DNA from: Patagioenas fasciata
Lineage: Eukaryota; Chordata; Aves; Columbiformes; Columbidae
Direction of reading: 5' to 3'
Assembly (NCBI RefSeq): GCF_037038585.1
Contig: NC_092520.1
Span: 61,524,001-61,588,000 of the forward strand
Length of the DNA stretch: 64,000 nucleotides
Under the pieces are notes generated by a model. It was not told the DNA's origin. It made no database searches and saw only the letters and a program-made list of their open reading frames with translations. Shown piece after piece: positions 1 to 11,863 of this stretch. The position numbers and the translations under genes were made by a program. Numbering within the stretch: position 1 is the stretch's first letter; each line of letters begins with the position of its first letter.

Positions 1-10
1 GTCTACTTAT

Positions 11-73
11 AAGGATAGTAAGTCAATGGAACAGCTATTGAGGCTATGAAACCTGATCAGTGATTAAGTCTGT
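11..73 (+). repeat. Diverged direct repeat, copy 1
   Basis: This segment aligns with 827-889 on the same strand at about 80% identity by eye (51 of roughly 63 positions, one gap). Shared blocks include AAGGATAG, GGAACAG, GCTATG and ACCTGATCA. The spacing is 816 bases. Copy 1 sits almost at the window edge, so its upstream limit cannot be seen. It could be half of an old tandem duplication or one of two copies of an unrecognised dispersed repeat. Confidence 0.6.
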
Positions 74-826
74 TCATGAAATGATCAAACAGTTTGAAAA
101 ATAAATTGGATCAACATTCCTCAGCAGTGTTGTAACCATACCTGGTTCTTCAACATGGATGAAACAGTTGCTTATTCCTCCTGCTCTCTGTATTTTACCA
201 CATCATTATGTGTATTACTTCAAAGTCAATCCCTTTTCTGACTTTCTTATGTTTTACGGTATTGTTACGGAAATTAAGAGCCTCTTTTCCTTCTTCATCC
301 AATTGAGATTTATCTTGGATAGACTGTGTCAAGACCAATCTCAGTGTACTAATTCTGTAATTTTTTTATTGAAATTGTGCACAATGAAGCATTTTGCAGC
401 TGAATCAGGAGGTGAGTTTCTGGCATCAACTAGTAAAACTTGCTTTTTACTGAAAAAGTAATGTGCCTGTTTTTCAATACTGCATTTCACAGGACACTGT
501 GCACTCCTGTGTCTGTTTGTGTGACAATCCTTACAAAGACAGATATAGTCACTTTTATTTTTAAAAATAAACAAAACTTTAAAAAAAGTTCCAGATCATG
601 TGTTTTAACTTTACCTTTCAATGAGTACTCAGAATTAACCTCTATTCATTCAGGCTTCGGTGTTCTGAAATGTAAACCAACGAGGTTGGTTCAGTTTCAA
701 ATTATACTACAGAATATTGTATTACCATAAAAAGAGATGGATAATAAATATTTCTCAATTATGTAATCTGTCTAACTTGTAGCAAGCAAGATTTAGTTTA
801 GGAAATTGTACCTAATATATATTTCT

Positions 827-889
827 AAGGATAGCAGTCAAAGGAACAGTTAGTTTAGCTATGCAACCTGATCAATGATCAGGTCTGTT
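827..889 (+). repeat. Diverged direct repeat, copy 2
   Basis: This is the partner of the segment at 11-73, in the same orientation, with one gap and about eleven substitutions. Similarity fades after the shared GTCTGTT, where the flank becomes very AT-rich. No poly-A tail, terminal inverted repeat or flanking duplication is visible that would identify a transposon class. Confidence 0.6.
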
Positions 890-3128
890 AAAATTTATTA
901 GAATATTTAATATTATAATCATCATAATTTAACCATAATTACATTTCATATAATTTGTATGATCATAAAAACAAAAGGTTAACTGGTAAATTAAAATATA
1001 TTCTGTACCCCAGCAATTGTATATAAAATCCTATTTGAATTAAACCATTAAGTAATTTGTAAAATTAAGAAATTTATTTCACAAATCAAGTATTTCATTT
1101 TCCAGTAGCAAAAAGGCATTTTGCATTTAGGGGCATCTCAGCATTTAGGGCAACAAATGAAGCTGTCATTTGTATTTCTGGCAAAAGTAACTTCTTGGAA
1201 AACTCTAGACTGCTGCTGAAAGCCCTGATCCATGATCTCTGCTTTCACCTCAGTGGTCCCTGATAAAAAGACCATATACTGTTTGCCAGTCAGTTTCCGT
1301 TCTCATGTGTCTTTCGTTCTTCTGCATTGTAAAACATTGTCTACATCATTATTGGCAAGTAAACTCTCCTACTGCTGCTCTGCTCAGCCTATTCCTTTCT
1401 ATAGAGCAGTTTCCTTTGCTCTCTTCTCATCAGCTATTACATCTGACCATGCCGCTGTGATTTTTGTTGATCAGCTTGTCCCAACTCTCCCTTTTTCAAG
1501 CAAATATGAAACTCCATCTTTGTACCTTCCAAATAATGTGGGTTTTTTTCTAACCTGCGGGGTTTCCTTTCAGCATGCTTTAAGGTAGTGCAATATAGAT
1601 GGAAATAATTTAAGATCTGTAAAGAAAGCTAACAAGTATAGTAGAATAAATGTTTTGAAGGTGAAGCCTGAGGAATTCTGGAGACCAGTGAAACCAGCTT
1701 CCACCAGCTTCCACTTCCAAACCATATATACACACAAAACCTCCATAAGTAGCTTCAACCAAAGTTCTCTTTCTATCGGAGCCAAAGAATTTACTGATGA
1801 AAAAATAGCTCATTATACTGAAAAGAAAATTTGACAGCCATACCACAATGTTTTTCCAGGTCAGTGACTTAACTTGAAAATTGTACTGCTGACAATTCAT
1901 TTGAAGATGGGGGGAGTTAGTGTGAACATCGTAGGTGTTAATTTTTTTTGACTCCTTAAGCAAACTTAATATGAGGCTCATGCTGGGATTAGAATGACAG
2001 TGTTTATTGAAAATATGCAAAACACGAGGCCTAATCACCTGTAAACCAGTTGGAGCTTGGAGTATCCTTAAACCAAGATCTGGTAATCAGCAGTAGCGGA
2101 TTTACAAAGTATTTGAAAAGACTTACATCTTACAAATTTTACTCTATTCTAGGTCTACCAGGGTTAACTGAGTATTTTTATAAAGGTGTGTTCAGCCAAA
2201 AAGAACGTTGTGCCTCCAGCTCTGTGGGCCAGCTGGACTCAATACCCTCCCACCACAGCAGTGATTGACCATGCCTACTCCTGAAGAAGCCCAGAAAACA
2301 GAAGAGACTATGATGTCTTTGAAAGACCCCAGAAATATCACAGGAGGATTTATTAAACTGAATTTCATAGGTCTATAATGTAAATGTCTACACCTGACAT
2401 TAATTCTCTAACATGCTGGGGAGGAAGATGGCATTTTTTGTGACAGTTCACTTAATCATTTCATGTTTTTATCACAGGCTGAGATGAATTGCACTTATCT
2501 CTGTGTAGTGCCTATAAGGAGAGGTGAGTGAGTCTAATTCAAATGTAGCTATCTACGCTGTAGAAGTTGAAAGTAATGCAAGATGAAGACTACTTCACTT
2601 GTTTTGAGAAAAGCTTGCTGACATAGTTCAGACTTCAATCCTCTATATTTGAGGACCTGGCCTCAACCATGAACCACTTCCTATTCTTTTTTCAAAACAA
2701 ATTTTGAAAACTATATTCACCATTAGCAGTGGCAGAGTAATTTGGTTCATAATCCAGTCTTTCCAACAGATGGAATTTTACATTAGCAAGATGATGTACT
2801 ACTTCTTAGAAGAACTACACAAATAAACGTTATTTTTTACAGTGACACTTCTGGGTACATTCAAAGATATCCCACTTCCATTATTTTATTTTTTTTCCCT
2901 CTCCTCTAGTTTTCTCCTCAAAATCAAGGAGAGCTAATACCTGGCTTTAGCTAAAGGAATTATTGGGGTTTTTTTCAGAGGAAAAGTAGTAGTTTTAAAA
3001 TGACTTTCATTTCAAAACTGATCTTAAAAAAATTAAAAAGCATATCACATAATTCCAAAATGAGATCAAACAAAAGCATGCTTTGTCTAGCTCACTTTCC
3101 CCTAACACAGAACTCCCTTCCTGCTTTC

Positions 3129-3157
3129 CACACACACACACACAAACTCTCTCTCTC
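3129..3157. repeat. Short CA / CT microsatellite
   Basis: Eight CA units (3129-3144) are followed after a short break by a CT run (about 3147-3157). It is a simple-sequence tract with no gene around it. Confidence 0.85.
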
Positions 3158-6100
3158 CCACTAATAACAGACCTATTCTCATAGGCAGTCTTCTAAGAGC
3201 AAACTGATTCCCCTTCTTCCGTGGCCACTGTGAGAGCTCTTTGATCTGATTTTTCCTCTTGATTAATTCAGAGTGAGGACTGCAAGACCATACACTCCAA
3301 CCCAGAGACTCACTGACAGCTAACCAGAGAGCTGTTTATTGCCTGTGCATGAAAACAAACAAAGAAAATAAATACGGAGACAAAGAAATAAACCTGATAA
3401 TCTGCACCCACATAGCAATATCCAACTGTAAACCAAAGAGCAAAACAAAACAAGCTGGCATCTGGCACTTTGGATGTTGTAGAGTTTGCTACCAGCCACA
3501 GGGGCTTCACAAAATCAAACTTGAAAAAATAAAAATCCGTGGGTTAGTGTCTGTATTTTGTAATGTTTACAAGCACTTGTTTAATGACACAAGATGCTGG
3601 CAGTATCATGCATATAACATTGGTAATATTATCTAGTTCCTATTTTATATTGTTTCCAGTGGAGATGCACGAATATATTTGTTCTCATGCTGTTAGGTTA
3701 AAATGCCATGCTGTTTTTCATGGTAACTCACTAAAAGCACTACCAGAATAGAGTGAGTCAAATTTTGCTCAGTGTGTGGCACTGAGTGAAGAACGACTAA
3801 AAAGCAAGATAAAGCTGCTAGACTTGTTTTTAATGTACTTGGTGGAAAAGCAGTATAAAACTGCTTCCCCCTGCAGGGAACTATAAAACTACCTCCTCAA
3901 AACCTCATCTGCCCTTTCTTAGAGGGCCTGGAGACTTTTCTTTTTTATGTGTCCTCACTTCCTCACTCTCTGTTTTCCTACTGGTAGAAAAAATTGTTAT
4001 TTAATTATCCAACATGTTACAGTCTCTGTAGTGTTTCCAGAAAGGCACAAAAGAAAAATATCCTTTTTTTTTTTCTTGAAAAGATTGATTTGGGGAAAGA
4101 AAAACTTGCATTCAAAGGCTGAAGCAGGAGTTGCGTTTGAGAAGTTTCCTGCAGGGAGTATTTAGTATGGAGCACTCATGGGTGAAGGAGTGCTGGTGGT
4201 GCCATGCCACAGAGCAAAGCTGTGGGCTAAAATCATCCGTTGCAAATGTCATCTCAAGTAATTCATCAAATCACCTGTAAATGTAACCTTTCTGTTACAT
4301 CTGATTTCAATCAGCCTCCCAGTATTTCTTTTCACTTTGTGTCATGTGCTTTCTTTAATTTTTATCCTGAAATGTCTATTTTTACTTTGACTGTTCTTTT
4401 TCAATTCCCTCCCTCACTGAGGCTTTATTAGATATCTTTCAGATTTGGGGCTTTTTTAAAATGGGGCAGCTTTTCCTCTGAGAGAGGAATGAACATCTGT
4501 GCATATTTATATTTAGATTATTTTTTTAAAAACAAAATATCGAAATGTATACACAGTATTTGTTGAACTTGAATGAAGGTGTTAGAAGAGGCTGGGGAAG
4601 GAAAAAAAGGAAGAAAAAAAAAATCATTGCAGTCTTAAGAAAGCCCCAGATATCAGAAAAAAAAAACCCTACCTTGTTCCTGAAAAAAAAAAACCTTGTG
4701 AAAGCACAGGCAGGGGTTTCTCTCTGATTACCCCTTCAGATTCCATTCCAGCTTTCTGATTGGTTGTAAATATTGGTCTTCTTTTATTTTCACATTTTTA
4801 ACTATTCAGTTTCACCCCAAAAATTCTGATTGGGTCAAAAGCCAAGAGAAAACACTATATCTGCTGTCCAGACTTCTTATGAAGCCATATTGTAAATCAC
4901 AATTTCTAATGCTTGTTTTCTGCATTATGTCAAATGGCTGGAATTCCACATTTTCCCCATGTTTTTCATAAATGGTCATGTCACCGTAAATGCACCAGCC
5001 TGGTTAAGCTGTTGACTGGTGTCACAAATGTTAGTGCTCTGCTAGTTTATTTTCACAACTTCCACGTGCTCTACCTTCACTCCTGCTGCTACCCTGTTTA
5101 AATTGACATGTTTCTGTTTATGCTAAGCAGGTTGGATCTTACTGCATCCATTTAGGAACAGATGTTACTTAGTATACCCTGCACTGTTCCATGCTCTCTT
5201 TTTTCCCCACTGTCTGAGAAGCAACTGCAGGTAGTGCACTCTCACTTCAGTGTCACCCTTCCCACAAGAGCTCCTGGAAAGAGAGAGGAAGAAAGATGAG
5301 CTTTTAATGTTGTTATGAAACCGTATGCACCCTGCTGCCACCACATCACAGAGTGTGTTTTCTCCCAGAGTGTTTAATAAACCTCTTTTGATACTACAGA
5401 AAATGAATTGTGAAGGATATTGCAGTTAGAAAAGTGTTGATTTTTGCCTGGGGAAAAGAAAATCAGAAAAGGTTATAAAATCCACTGTTCAATATTAACT
5501 TAATCACAATACATATTTTAGCAGTGTACAGTGTGTTACTTTTAATGCAGTGCTATGGTTCCATGCCTCTCTTTCTCTCGTCTAGCCTGCAGCTCTCACT
5601 GGCTGCAAAAGTTAAGATTTATAGCAATAATATTTGCTATCTGACAATGAATTTCAAAGCTAACAGCTCTGTGGTGTTTTCCCTATCTTGTTGCATATGT
5701 TTTTTCACTTGCAACACCCATTAAAGTTTAATAGGAGAATTCTGCACATCATGAACATGAAAATGAGAATATAATTACCCCTCTGTTTTCAGATCACAAA
5801 AATCAATCTTCTTGTTTTGTTACAGAGTCTCATGTTGGAAACTATTTCCACAGAAATCCTCAGAAAACCCAGTAAGTGTAATAACTACCTGTGCTACAAA
5901 TCAGAATATTTCTTCTTATGTCTCAGTTTTGGAAGTCATTTATCCTCTTTTCATAATACATTATCCAAAGCCAAAACACACAAAGTATATAAATATGATT
6001 CTATTTGTCTGAAGTGATTTCAAAGGAAATGCAGAAAGAGTACCAGGAAAATTGCTAAGCAGCCTTTGGCCATCTGCTAGTCTGCTATGTTTTTTTAAGG

Positions 6101-6585
6101 GACAAGGGTTTGTCTTTTTTTTTTTTTAAATAACTTTTTAAAATTATGCATATAACTGATACAGAATTCTGTATTTGGGAAATAACCATGTGCAGACATA
6201 TTTAACTTCGAAATATGACTTCATAACCATTCCTACAATACAGTGACAGTCACTGAATCTCAGAGAACTCCCTCCAAAGCAAAGTTGTCAGCATACAATA
6301 CGATCAACAAAGCTTTGTCACATGATGCAACACCTAGAATTCTTTTTACTAAAAAAGTCTTCTCTCCCTGAGTGGTGTTTGTCTCAGGATAAAGTCTACT
6401 TAAAAACATTGCTCAGGTAGGTGGGACCTTGACCACAGTCGCGTAGCCCTAACTGATTAGATGGCTCTGGTGTACGCTCAGAGAACAGAGCTGCACAGAG
6501 AGATGTCATGGAGATGCCCAGCTGAGAGCATTGTTAAATTACACATGGGCTAATCTGTCCTGCTTTAGTGGTTTAGGTAACTGCA

Positions 6586-6719
6586 GGGAAGAAAGAGAAA
6601 GAGAGAGAGAAAGAGAGAGGAAAGGAAAGGAGAAAGGAAAGGAGAAAAGAAAGGAGAAAGGAAAGGAGAAAGGAAAGGAGGGAAGGGAGGAAGGCAGGCA
6701 GGAAGGAAAGGCAGGCAAG
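6586..6719 (+). repeat. Purine-only GA/GGAAA low-complexity tract
   Basis: About 134 bases are almost entirely A and G on the plus strand. The tract starts as GA and GAAA units, passes through GGAAAGGA-type units and ends as GGAAGG with a few GGCAGGCA units that introduce C. The open frame across it (minus strand Pro/Phe/Leu/Ser-rich, plus strand Glu/Lys/Arg-rich) is a product of the repeat, not a gene. Such polypurine blocks can form triplex DNA and are mutation-prone. Confidence 0.9.
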
Positions 6720-7020
6720 CTATTAGCAGCTTTATACCCCGGTAACTCATTTAGGGCAGGAGGCTGGAAGGTGATGGTAACACAGGTTACGAATTGTAAT
6801 TAGCTCTGGTTATGGGGAAAATCACAGAGATCAGCCTGGTGATAAGTAAGTAGCAGGGCAGATTATCCTGACAATCTTTTTTTTTAAACAGCAATTAAGA
6901 GTGAAAACAGCTGCCCCTCAGGTTACAGTCAGTACCCGGGTGTCTGGCACCCTGTATCAGCCTGAGCTTGAGGTACAGCTGAGGGTGGAGGGGGTTGGGG
7001 TGAAGCTGTGTCGTGGATGA
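6720..7020. other. Noncoding spacer
   Basis: This unique sequence lies between the purine tract and the LTR-like block. It contains a T-run near 6878-6886 and nothing else I recognise. Confidence 0.6.
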
Positions 7021-7204
7021 GTGGAATTCTATTCACTCAAAAGAGAGAACCAGCAATGTTTTATTGAGGCAAAAATTTTACAGAGTTCAATAGATAAGAT
7101 GGAATTTAACAAAGTTAACAGTGGCTTGACAAGGTTCAACAAGTTTGATGGTGAGGTTCACCTTATCATAAGAAAGACCTTGAGGTGCTGGCGAGAGTGT
7201 GTAA
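7021..7204 (-). mobile_element. Probable antisense LTR remnant, left part
   Basis: The plus strand reads GTTTTATTGAGGC near 7058, so the minus strand carries an AATAAA-type polyadenylation signal. The flanking text, rich in short GTTCAA/GTTAACA blocks up to 7180, has the look of avian LTR 3' regions. The CR1 that starts near 7205 interrupts it, and similar-looking sequence resumes after 7626. The assignment rests on composition and remembered resemblance to avian ERV LTRs. No TG...CA ends or target duplication could be fixed. Confidence 0.35.
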
Positions 7205-7625
7205 AAGGGCAATGACGCTGATAGGGGCCTGGAGCACAAGTCTGAGGAGGAGCAGCTGAGGGAACTGGGGCTGTTTAGCCTGGAGAAAAGGAGACTGAAG
7301 GGAGACCTTATCACTCTCTGCAACCACCTGAAAGGTGATTGTAGAATGGAGGGTGTGGATCTCTTCTTCCAAGTAGCAAGTGATAGGAGAAGAGGAAATG
7401 GCCTCAAGTTGTGCCAGAGGAGTTTTAAATTGGATATTAGAAAAAAAAAATCTTCACAGAAATGGTTGTCAGGCATTGGAACAGGCTGTCCAAGGAAGTG
7501 GTGGAGTCACCATACCTGAAGGAGTTTAAAAGTCATTTAGATGAGGTTCTTAGAGTTCTGGAGTTAGGTTATGGTTGGACTCAGTGATCCTGAGGGTATC
7601 CTCCAACCAAAATGATTCTATGATT
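7205..7625 (+). mobile_element. CR1 LINE 3' fragment (sense)
   Basis: This is a 5'-truncated CR1 retrotransposon. Recognisable CR1 blocks run in order: GGCCTGGAGCACAAG, GGGCTGTTTAGCCTGGAGAA, the region reading AGTGATAGGAGAAGAGGAAA, GGAACAGGCTGTCCAAGGAA, GTGGTGGAGTCACCAT, then the 3' end GGTTGGACTCAGTGATCCTG and a terminal ATTCTATGATT. CR1 ORF2 encodes an endonuclease and reverse transcriptase. Only the coding region's extreme C-terminus and the 3' UTR remain, broken by substitutions and an expanded A-run near 7440. CR1 copies usually lack poly-A tails and clear target duplications, as here. It probably inserted into an older LTR. Confidence 0.9.
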
Positions 7626-8060
7626 AATTGCTGCATGGAGGAAATATACAGAGGAAAATCGAGTTAGCCTCGAGTTAGAATGATTTACACAGCAAACGGA
7701 GATGAAAAAGGTAAGGAAAATCCTCACATTGAATAACGTTTCATTAGTATCAATTCAGCATGCAATCAAAATCACCGAAGCAAAATCAAAGTTACAATAC
7801 TACAAAGTTATACATGATATTGATCACTTACCAAATATCTGCTGTTGTTAAAAGGTCCCTCTGCCTTGAGGAGCAAGCTTGGGAGGTGTCCAGCCTCAAA
7901 GGGACATCACTACCATACAGCCATGCTGCCTAGCAGGGAGACCTCAAAGGCGGCTCACCTAGGCTGTCAAATTTACAGAATAAAGTGATTGGCTCATAGT
8001 TGAATTGTATGCAGTGGGAAGGGTATGCCTGAGGCTCCTTGTACCCACAAACTTCTTTGT
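7626..8060 (-). mobile_element. Probable antisense LTR remnant, right part
   Basis: Sequence after the CR1 3' end keeps a texture distinct from its surroundings, with evenly spaced low-complexity-free blocks such as TACAAAGTTATACATGAT and GGGAGGTGTCCAGCCTC, ending near CCACAAACTTCTTTGTCAC at about 8045-8062. I read it as the continuation of the element at 7021-7204. The outer boundary and the family are uncertain, and no terminal dinucleotides or duplicated flank were found. It may instead be unique sequence. Confidence 0.33.
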
Positions 8061-9433
8061 CACTTGATAAATGAGTCTTAGAAGAGTCACCTGCCATTCA
8101 TACATCTCTCCCGTGATCTGTGCTCCAAGATGCTTACTGTCACCCTACTCCTTTGTGGGTGAGTTGGAGGAGTTCTTGACCTGGCTATGGCGAAGGTCTT
8201 CACCTCCTGCAGAGCCTGTACCAAACCACTTCCAATCTGGTCAAGGGTGTAGAGAGCACCCATCAAGGACTGCTGGCATGTCCAAGATTGGCATGAGCGT
8301 CCTCTTTCCCCAGGTATGAGCTACACCAAAGGCAGGGGGAAATGTGGGGCCTGTGTTGCCATGTGTAATCTGCTTTCTCAAGGAACAGACATTGTAGAAT
8401 TGGGATCTGAAAAGAGAAATCATTATCTCATCTTCTTGGTAAATAAATTATATTTCATGTCACTGAATGGTATAGTTCTGTCCTTGTGGTTATGGTACCC
8501 TAAAGTCCTCCATGACAAGCACTGCAATAAATATTTGATTCATTCACAGGCAGCACCTGTTTGTCTTGGTTCTTGATTTTAAACAGCCTCACATGAAATT
8601 TCCTGAAACCTAGGATTTCTCATGCACCAAGTAATATTTATTTCTGTTGTATTTCAAAACTAAATCCATCATTAAAATCTCACCATTATGGCACAATTTT
8701 ATTTCTAAATGAGATAAATATTTGATTCCTTCCCTCTCGCCTTCTTCAAAACCATCTGCAAATTCTCTACTCTTGGCCAGCTGAAAGCATAGAGGAAAGT
8801 GCAAAAAATGTTTCATTTGTTTCTCCACAAGTGTTCAACTTCAAAGAGAATTCTTAATCACCATTTACTCTTTATGCAAAATATGGTTTCAGAGAAAATG
8901 TTGAACTCAAAAAAAGCTTTTTAAAGTTGTTAAAAATGTATGTCATAAATAGTAGATGTTCATATGGTCTTTTCAGACACGTACTTTAAAAAAAAAAAAA
9001 AATCTCATGAAAGAAACCTGAAAAAACATGATTATTCTGAGAATCTTCAGTACAGATACTCTGCAGTAAATAGCAATTATATTTATTATAATAATATATA
9101 GTAATGTATTATTGTCTAGATATCCTTATCTGGATCAGTCTCCTGAGCACATACAATGGAAAAAAATACAGTGGATCAGGGATCAGGTTCTCATCTGGTC
9201 TTTCCAAGCCTACCTGTACTGACTTTAAATGACCCCTTTCAAATGAACATGTGAAAGATCTTGTCTACTAAATGAAGACTTATGATAAAGAGTTTACATT
9301 TAACCTTCTGCAAATATCCTATTCAGACTTGTTTGAAACATTTCACTTTGATAATTTTAATTTTCAGCATCCTCCTCTTATAGTAAATTACTGTAATCAA
9401 TTGACTTTTACTTTGTCATTGGAGATTCTTATG
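8061..9433. other. Noncoding spacer
   Basis: This is AT-rich unique sequence with a poly-A run near 8989-9003 and an AT-only patch around 9075-9110. Open frames of 60-86 codons are unremarkable. I see no gene or repeat. Confidence 0.65.
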
Positions 9434-9478
9434 CTTTGTGGCTCTGCGCTTGAGAGAGTCCAGCGCAGAGCCACGAAG
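9434..9478. repeat. 17-bp inverted repeat at CR1 5' junction
   Basis: The left arm 9434-9450 (CTTTGTGGCTCTGCGCT) pairs with the right arm 9462-9478 (AGCGCAGAGCCACGAAG) over 17 positions, with one mismatch that would be a G-U wobble in RNA. The spacer is 11 bases. The right arm and spacer are normal CR1 sequence. The left arm lies just outside the CR1, so the element begins with a short inverted copy of its own 5' bases. Confidence 0.9.
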
Positions 9479-9903
9479 ATGATTAAGGGACTAGAGCGTC
9501 TCCTTTATGAGGAAAGGCTGAGGGAGCTGGGTCTCTTTAGCTTGGAGGAGACTGAGGGGTGACCTCATTAATGTTTATAAATATGTAAAGGGTGAGTGTC
9601 ACAAGGATGGAGCCAGGCTCTTCTCTGTGACAACCAATGATAAGACAAGGGGCAGTGGTTATAAACTGGAACTCAGGAGGTTCCATATAAATTTGAGAAG
9701 AAACTTCTTCACAGTGAGGGTGACAGAGCACTGGAACAGGCTGCCCAGGGAGGTTGTGGAGTCTCCTTCTCTGGAGACATTCAAAACCTGCCTGAACACA
9801 TTCCTGTGCAACCTCGTTTAGGTGTTCCTGCTCCAGCAGGGGGATTGGACTAGATGAACTCTTGAGGTCCCTTCCAATCCCTAACATTCTGTGATTCTGT
9901 GAT
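9451..9903 (+). mobile_element. CR1 LINE 3' fragment (sense), best preserved
   Basis: This is a 5'-truncated CR1 with an intact 3' end: GGACTAGATGA near 9848, CTTGAGGTCCCTTCCAA near 9862, and a double ATTCTGTG octamer at 9886-9903, the hallmark of avian CR1. Its start, GAGAGAGTCCAGCG...GCCACGAAGATGATTAAG, translates to the C-terminal ORF2 region ([16 protein letters not shown]). A second frame from 9627 gives the last part ([16 protein letters not shown]). The two are out of frame because of a small deletion near 9545, where consensus has a longer GAGAAGAGGAGGCTG block, so no protein can be made. A 17-bp hairpin marks its left junction. Confidence 0.95.
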
Positions 9904-11863
9904 ACTTTCAAAGATTTAATCCAGCTGGTTCAAGTTTTTAATTCAGTTGATCATCTGTTTTTTATTCATGGTGTGCTGTTCTTTAATTAAGCCCTTAGAT
10001 CTTCTGTTGAATTATAGAAGTACCTTTAGCTATTTGTTCTACCATAAGCTTTGCAACGCTACATGGCAGGTGTCAATAACTCTTTGACAGGGTGAAAGCC
10101 CTCACACCTCACTTTGATTGTCACCATCAGTTCTGCTCTCCCTTGCCTATGGCCTCTGGAGTGTGCTATTTGTTAGATGGATCTTGGACACACCAATACT
10201 CCAGCAGGATATTCGTTCCTGTCCAATAGCACCACAGGCACATTAGCTTGAATTCAGCTCCTCACTGAGCTGACTATAATGCTGCTGATGCTGAAAATAG
10301 CTGTGGTAGGTTGTGTCATGTAGGTACAAAATGCTTTCTGTACCTCACCTGCCCTGCCTGCCTCCCCACCGCTGCCTCCAGCTCCTCTCTCCCTGCACCC
10401 CAGCTGCTCCTTGCCAGGAACTCCTGGCATCTACCACAAAATGGAAATCTGTCAAAGTGTGTACTACCTGTATGACTTAACACTGATTTTAGCAGGATGA
10501 ACATTGACTCAAGGTACTGTGAAAACGTAGATTGATGGTTGATACCCTTAACAGCTGGAAGATCATTTAAAAATGCTCTCCAGCAAAGATTGTCTTCAGA
10601 ACTCACTTTTGGACTCAGAGCTGCAATTATTCTGAGGACCAGCATACAGAGATGACAACAATTTGTGATCTCTGCTGCAATCTTAAGAAGACTATACCTT
10701 TTCTTTGACAAAACTTACAAAAGTTTTGAAAACATTTATTAAAGAAAGGTTGTTTCATTTTGACTAAAATTTTGTTTGGCATACTGACTTTTCAAATCAA
10801 ACATTTTTTTGTTTGTTTTGTTTTGTTTTATTTGGGGTTTTGTTTTTGTTTTTAACTGAATTTTCCCATTTCTTCTAGTGTAAATATGAACTTGTAATAA
10901 GGAAAAAAAATGAGAAAAAATGACCATCATGAAAACGGTGGCAATGCAGTTCCACCAGTATTAATAATGTAAACTTTTTTACTTATATTATGAAACAAGT
11001 GGTATTTAACTTGTAAATATTAGTTCAGAAGAAAAAGAGCCACTTAAGTGCTCTGGGCCCTATGCCAGTGTTTCCCCCACTGCACACTGAATCATTCCAG
11101 AAAATTACACTATTGTGAAGATAACCTGCAAGTCTGAACATTGCTTTTATGGAGCACCTGCTGACAGAACTGCGCCCTGAAGGCTGGGGTACCTCATGAG
11201 AATCATCACCAGAAGCGTACGTGTAGGAGTTTTCCTATAAGAGCAAATATTTAAAGACACAAAAGCATTCAAAGCCAGTTTGCAGACTCCAGCTGAATAA
11301 ATATTAGCGAAAGAAAGAAAGAAGAAATAATAAAATGTATTACACATACAAAATCTATATTAGAAAAACACTATTAAGGCAAAAAGTCAGAAACAAGAAG
11401 TTAGAAAAGACCAGTGTGACTACCACTTGTGCAGTGCCACTAATTCATTCTCTTTCACATATTCCCTAGGATTAGAGATAACTTTTTAAACTAATTATTT
11501 CTGAAAAAATAATTCTGAGTGACCAAAAATGTGCATGCACTGATATCAAACTTAATGAAGGGTTTTGAAAGAAACAAGTGGAAAAAATCAGTTCTTGAAC
11601 TAGCCCATTTGGACCTTTCCTAACTGAAACATTTTGAAAACTAATTCCAAAAGGATCCATTTCCAGAATGAGGGAATAAACATGATATGCTGCAGATTTT
11701 TATGTCCTTCTTTGTACCTGGTGCTTAAGATATACATCTATAAGGCAGGATAAAAATTTATATAAGGTGGTGAAAAGACAGAGTTTCATTACAAAATTGT
11801 TTATTGTTAAAAAAGACAAGGCCATTAGCTTGTAACATTAGAGGATCAAATCTTCTATACACC
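9904..11863. other. Noncoding spacer
   Basis: This is unique sequence with a pyrimidine-biased, GC-richer patch near 10340-10430 and a T/G homopolymer-like block at about 10803-10855 (TTTTG units). The 131-codon minus-strand frame at 10316-10711 has no recognisable domain. No gene or clear transposon is visible. Confidence 0.65.
10803..10855. repeat. T/G low-complexity block
   Basis: The block has GTTTT and GTTTG units interrupted by one TATTTGGGG stretch. It is simple sequence only. Confidence 0.75.

Larger units (their letters stand above)
1..6585. other. AT-rich noncoding stretch, no gene
   Basis: Every frame is broken by stops, and the short open frames here (longest 142 codons, minus strand near 1610-2038) resemble no protein family I know. 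It holds one diverged direct repeat pair (11-73 and 827-889), a short CA/CT microsatellite near 3129-3157 and three closely spaced A-runs between about 4600 and 4695. The part at 890-1100 is especially AT-rich. A splice-flanked segment near 5826-5871 is discussed as a finding. Otherwise I see nothing. Confidence 0.75.

Noticed and set aside
1610..2038. 142-codon minus-strand open frame
   Set aside because: No recognisable motif, overlapped by another frame of similar quality, and surrounded by AT-rich noncoding sequence.
6531..6803. Glu/Lys/Arg-rich open frame over the purine tract
   Set aside because: The charged run is purely the translation of a GA/GGAAA repeat.
10316..10711. 131-codon minus-strand open frame
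   Set aside because: Composition follows a GC-richer pyrimidine patch, and there is no domain or exon boundary.
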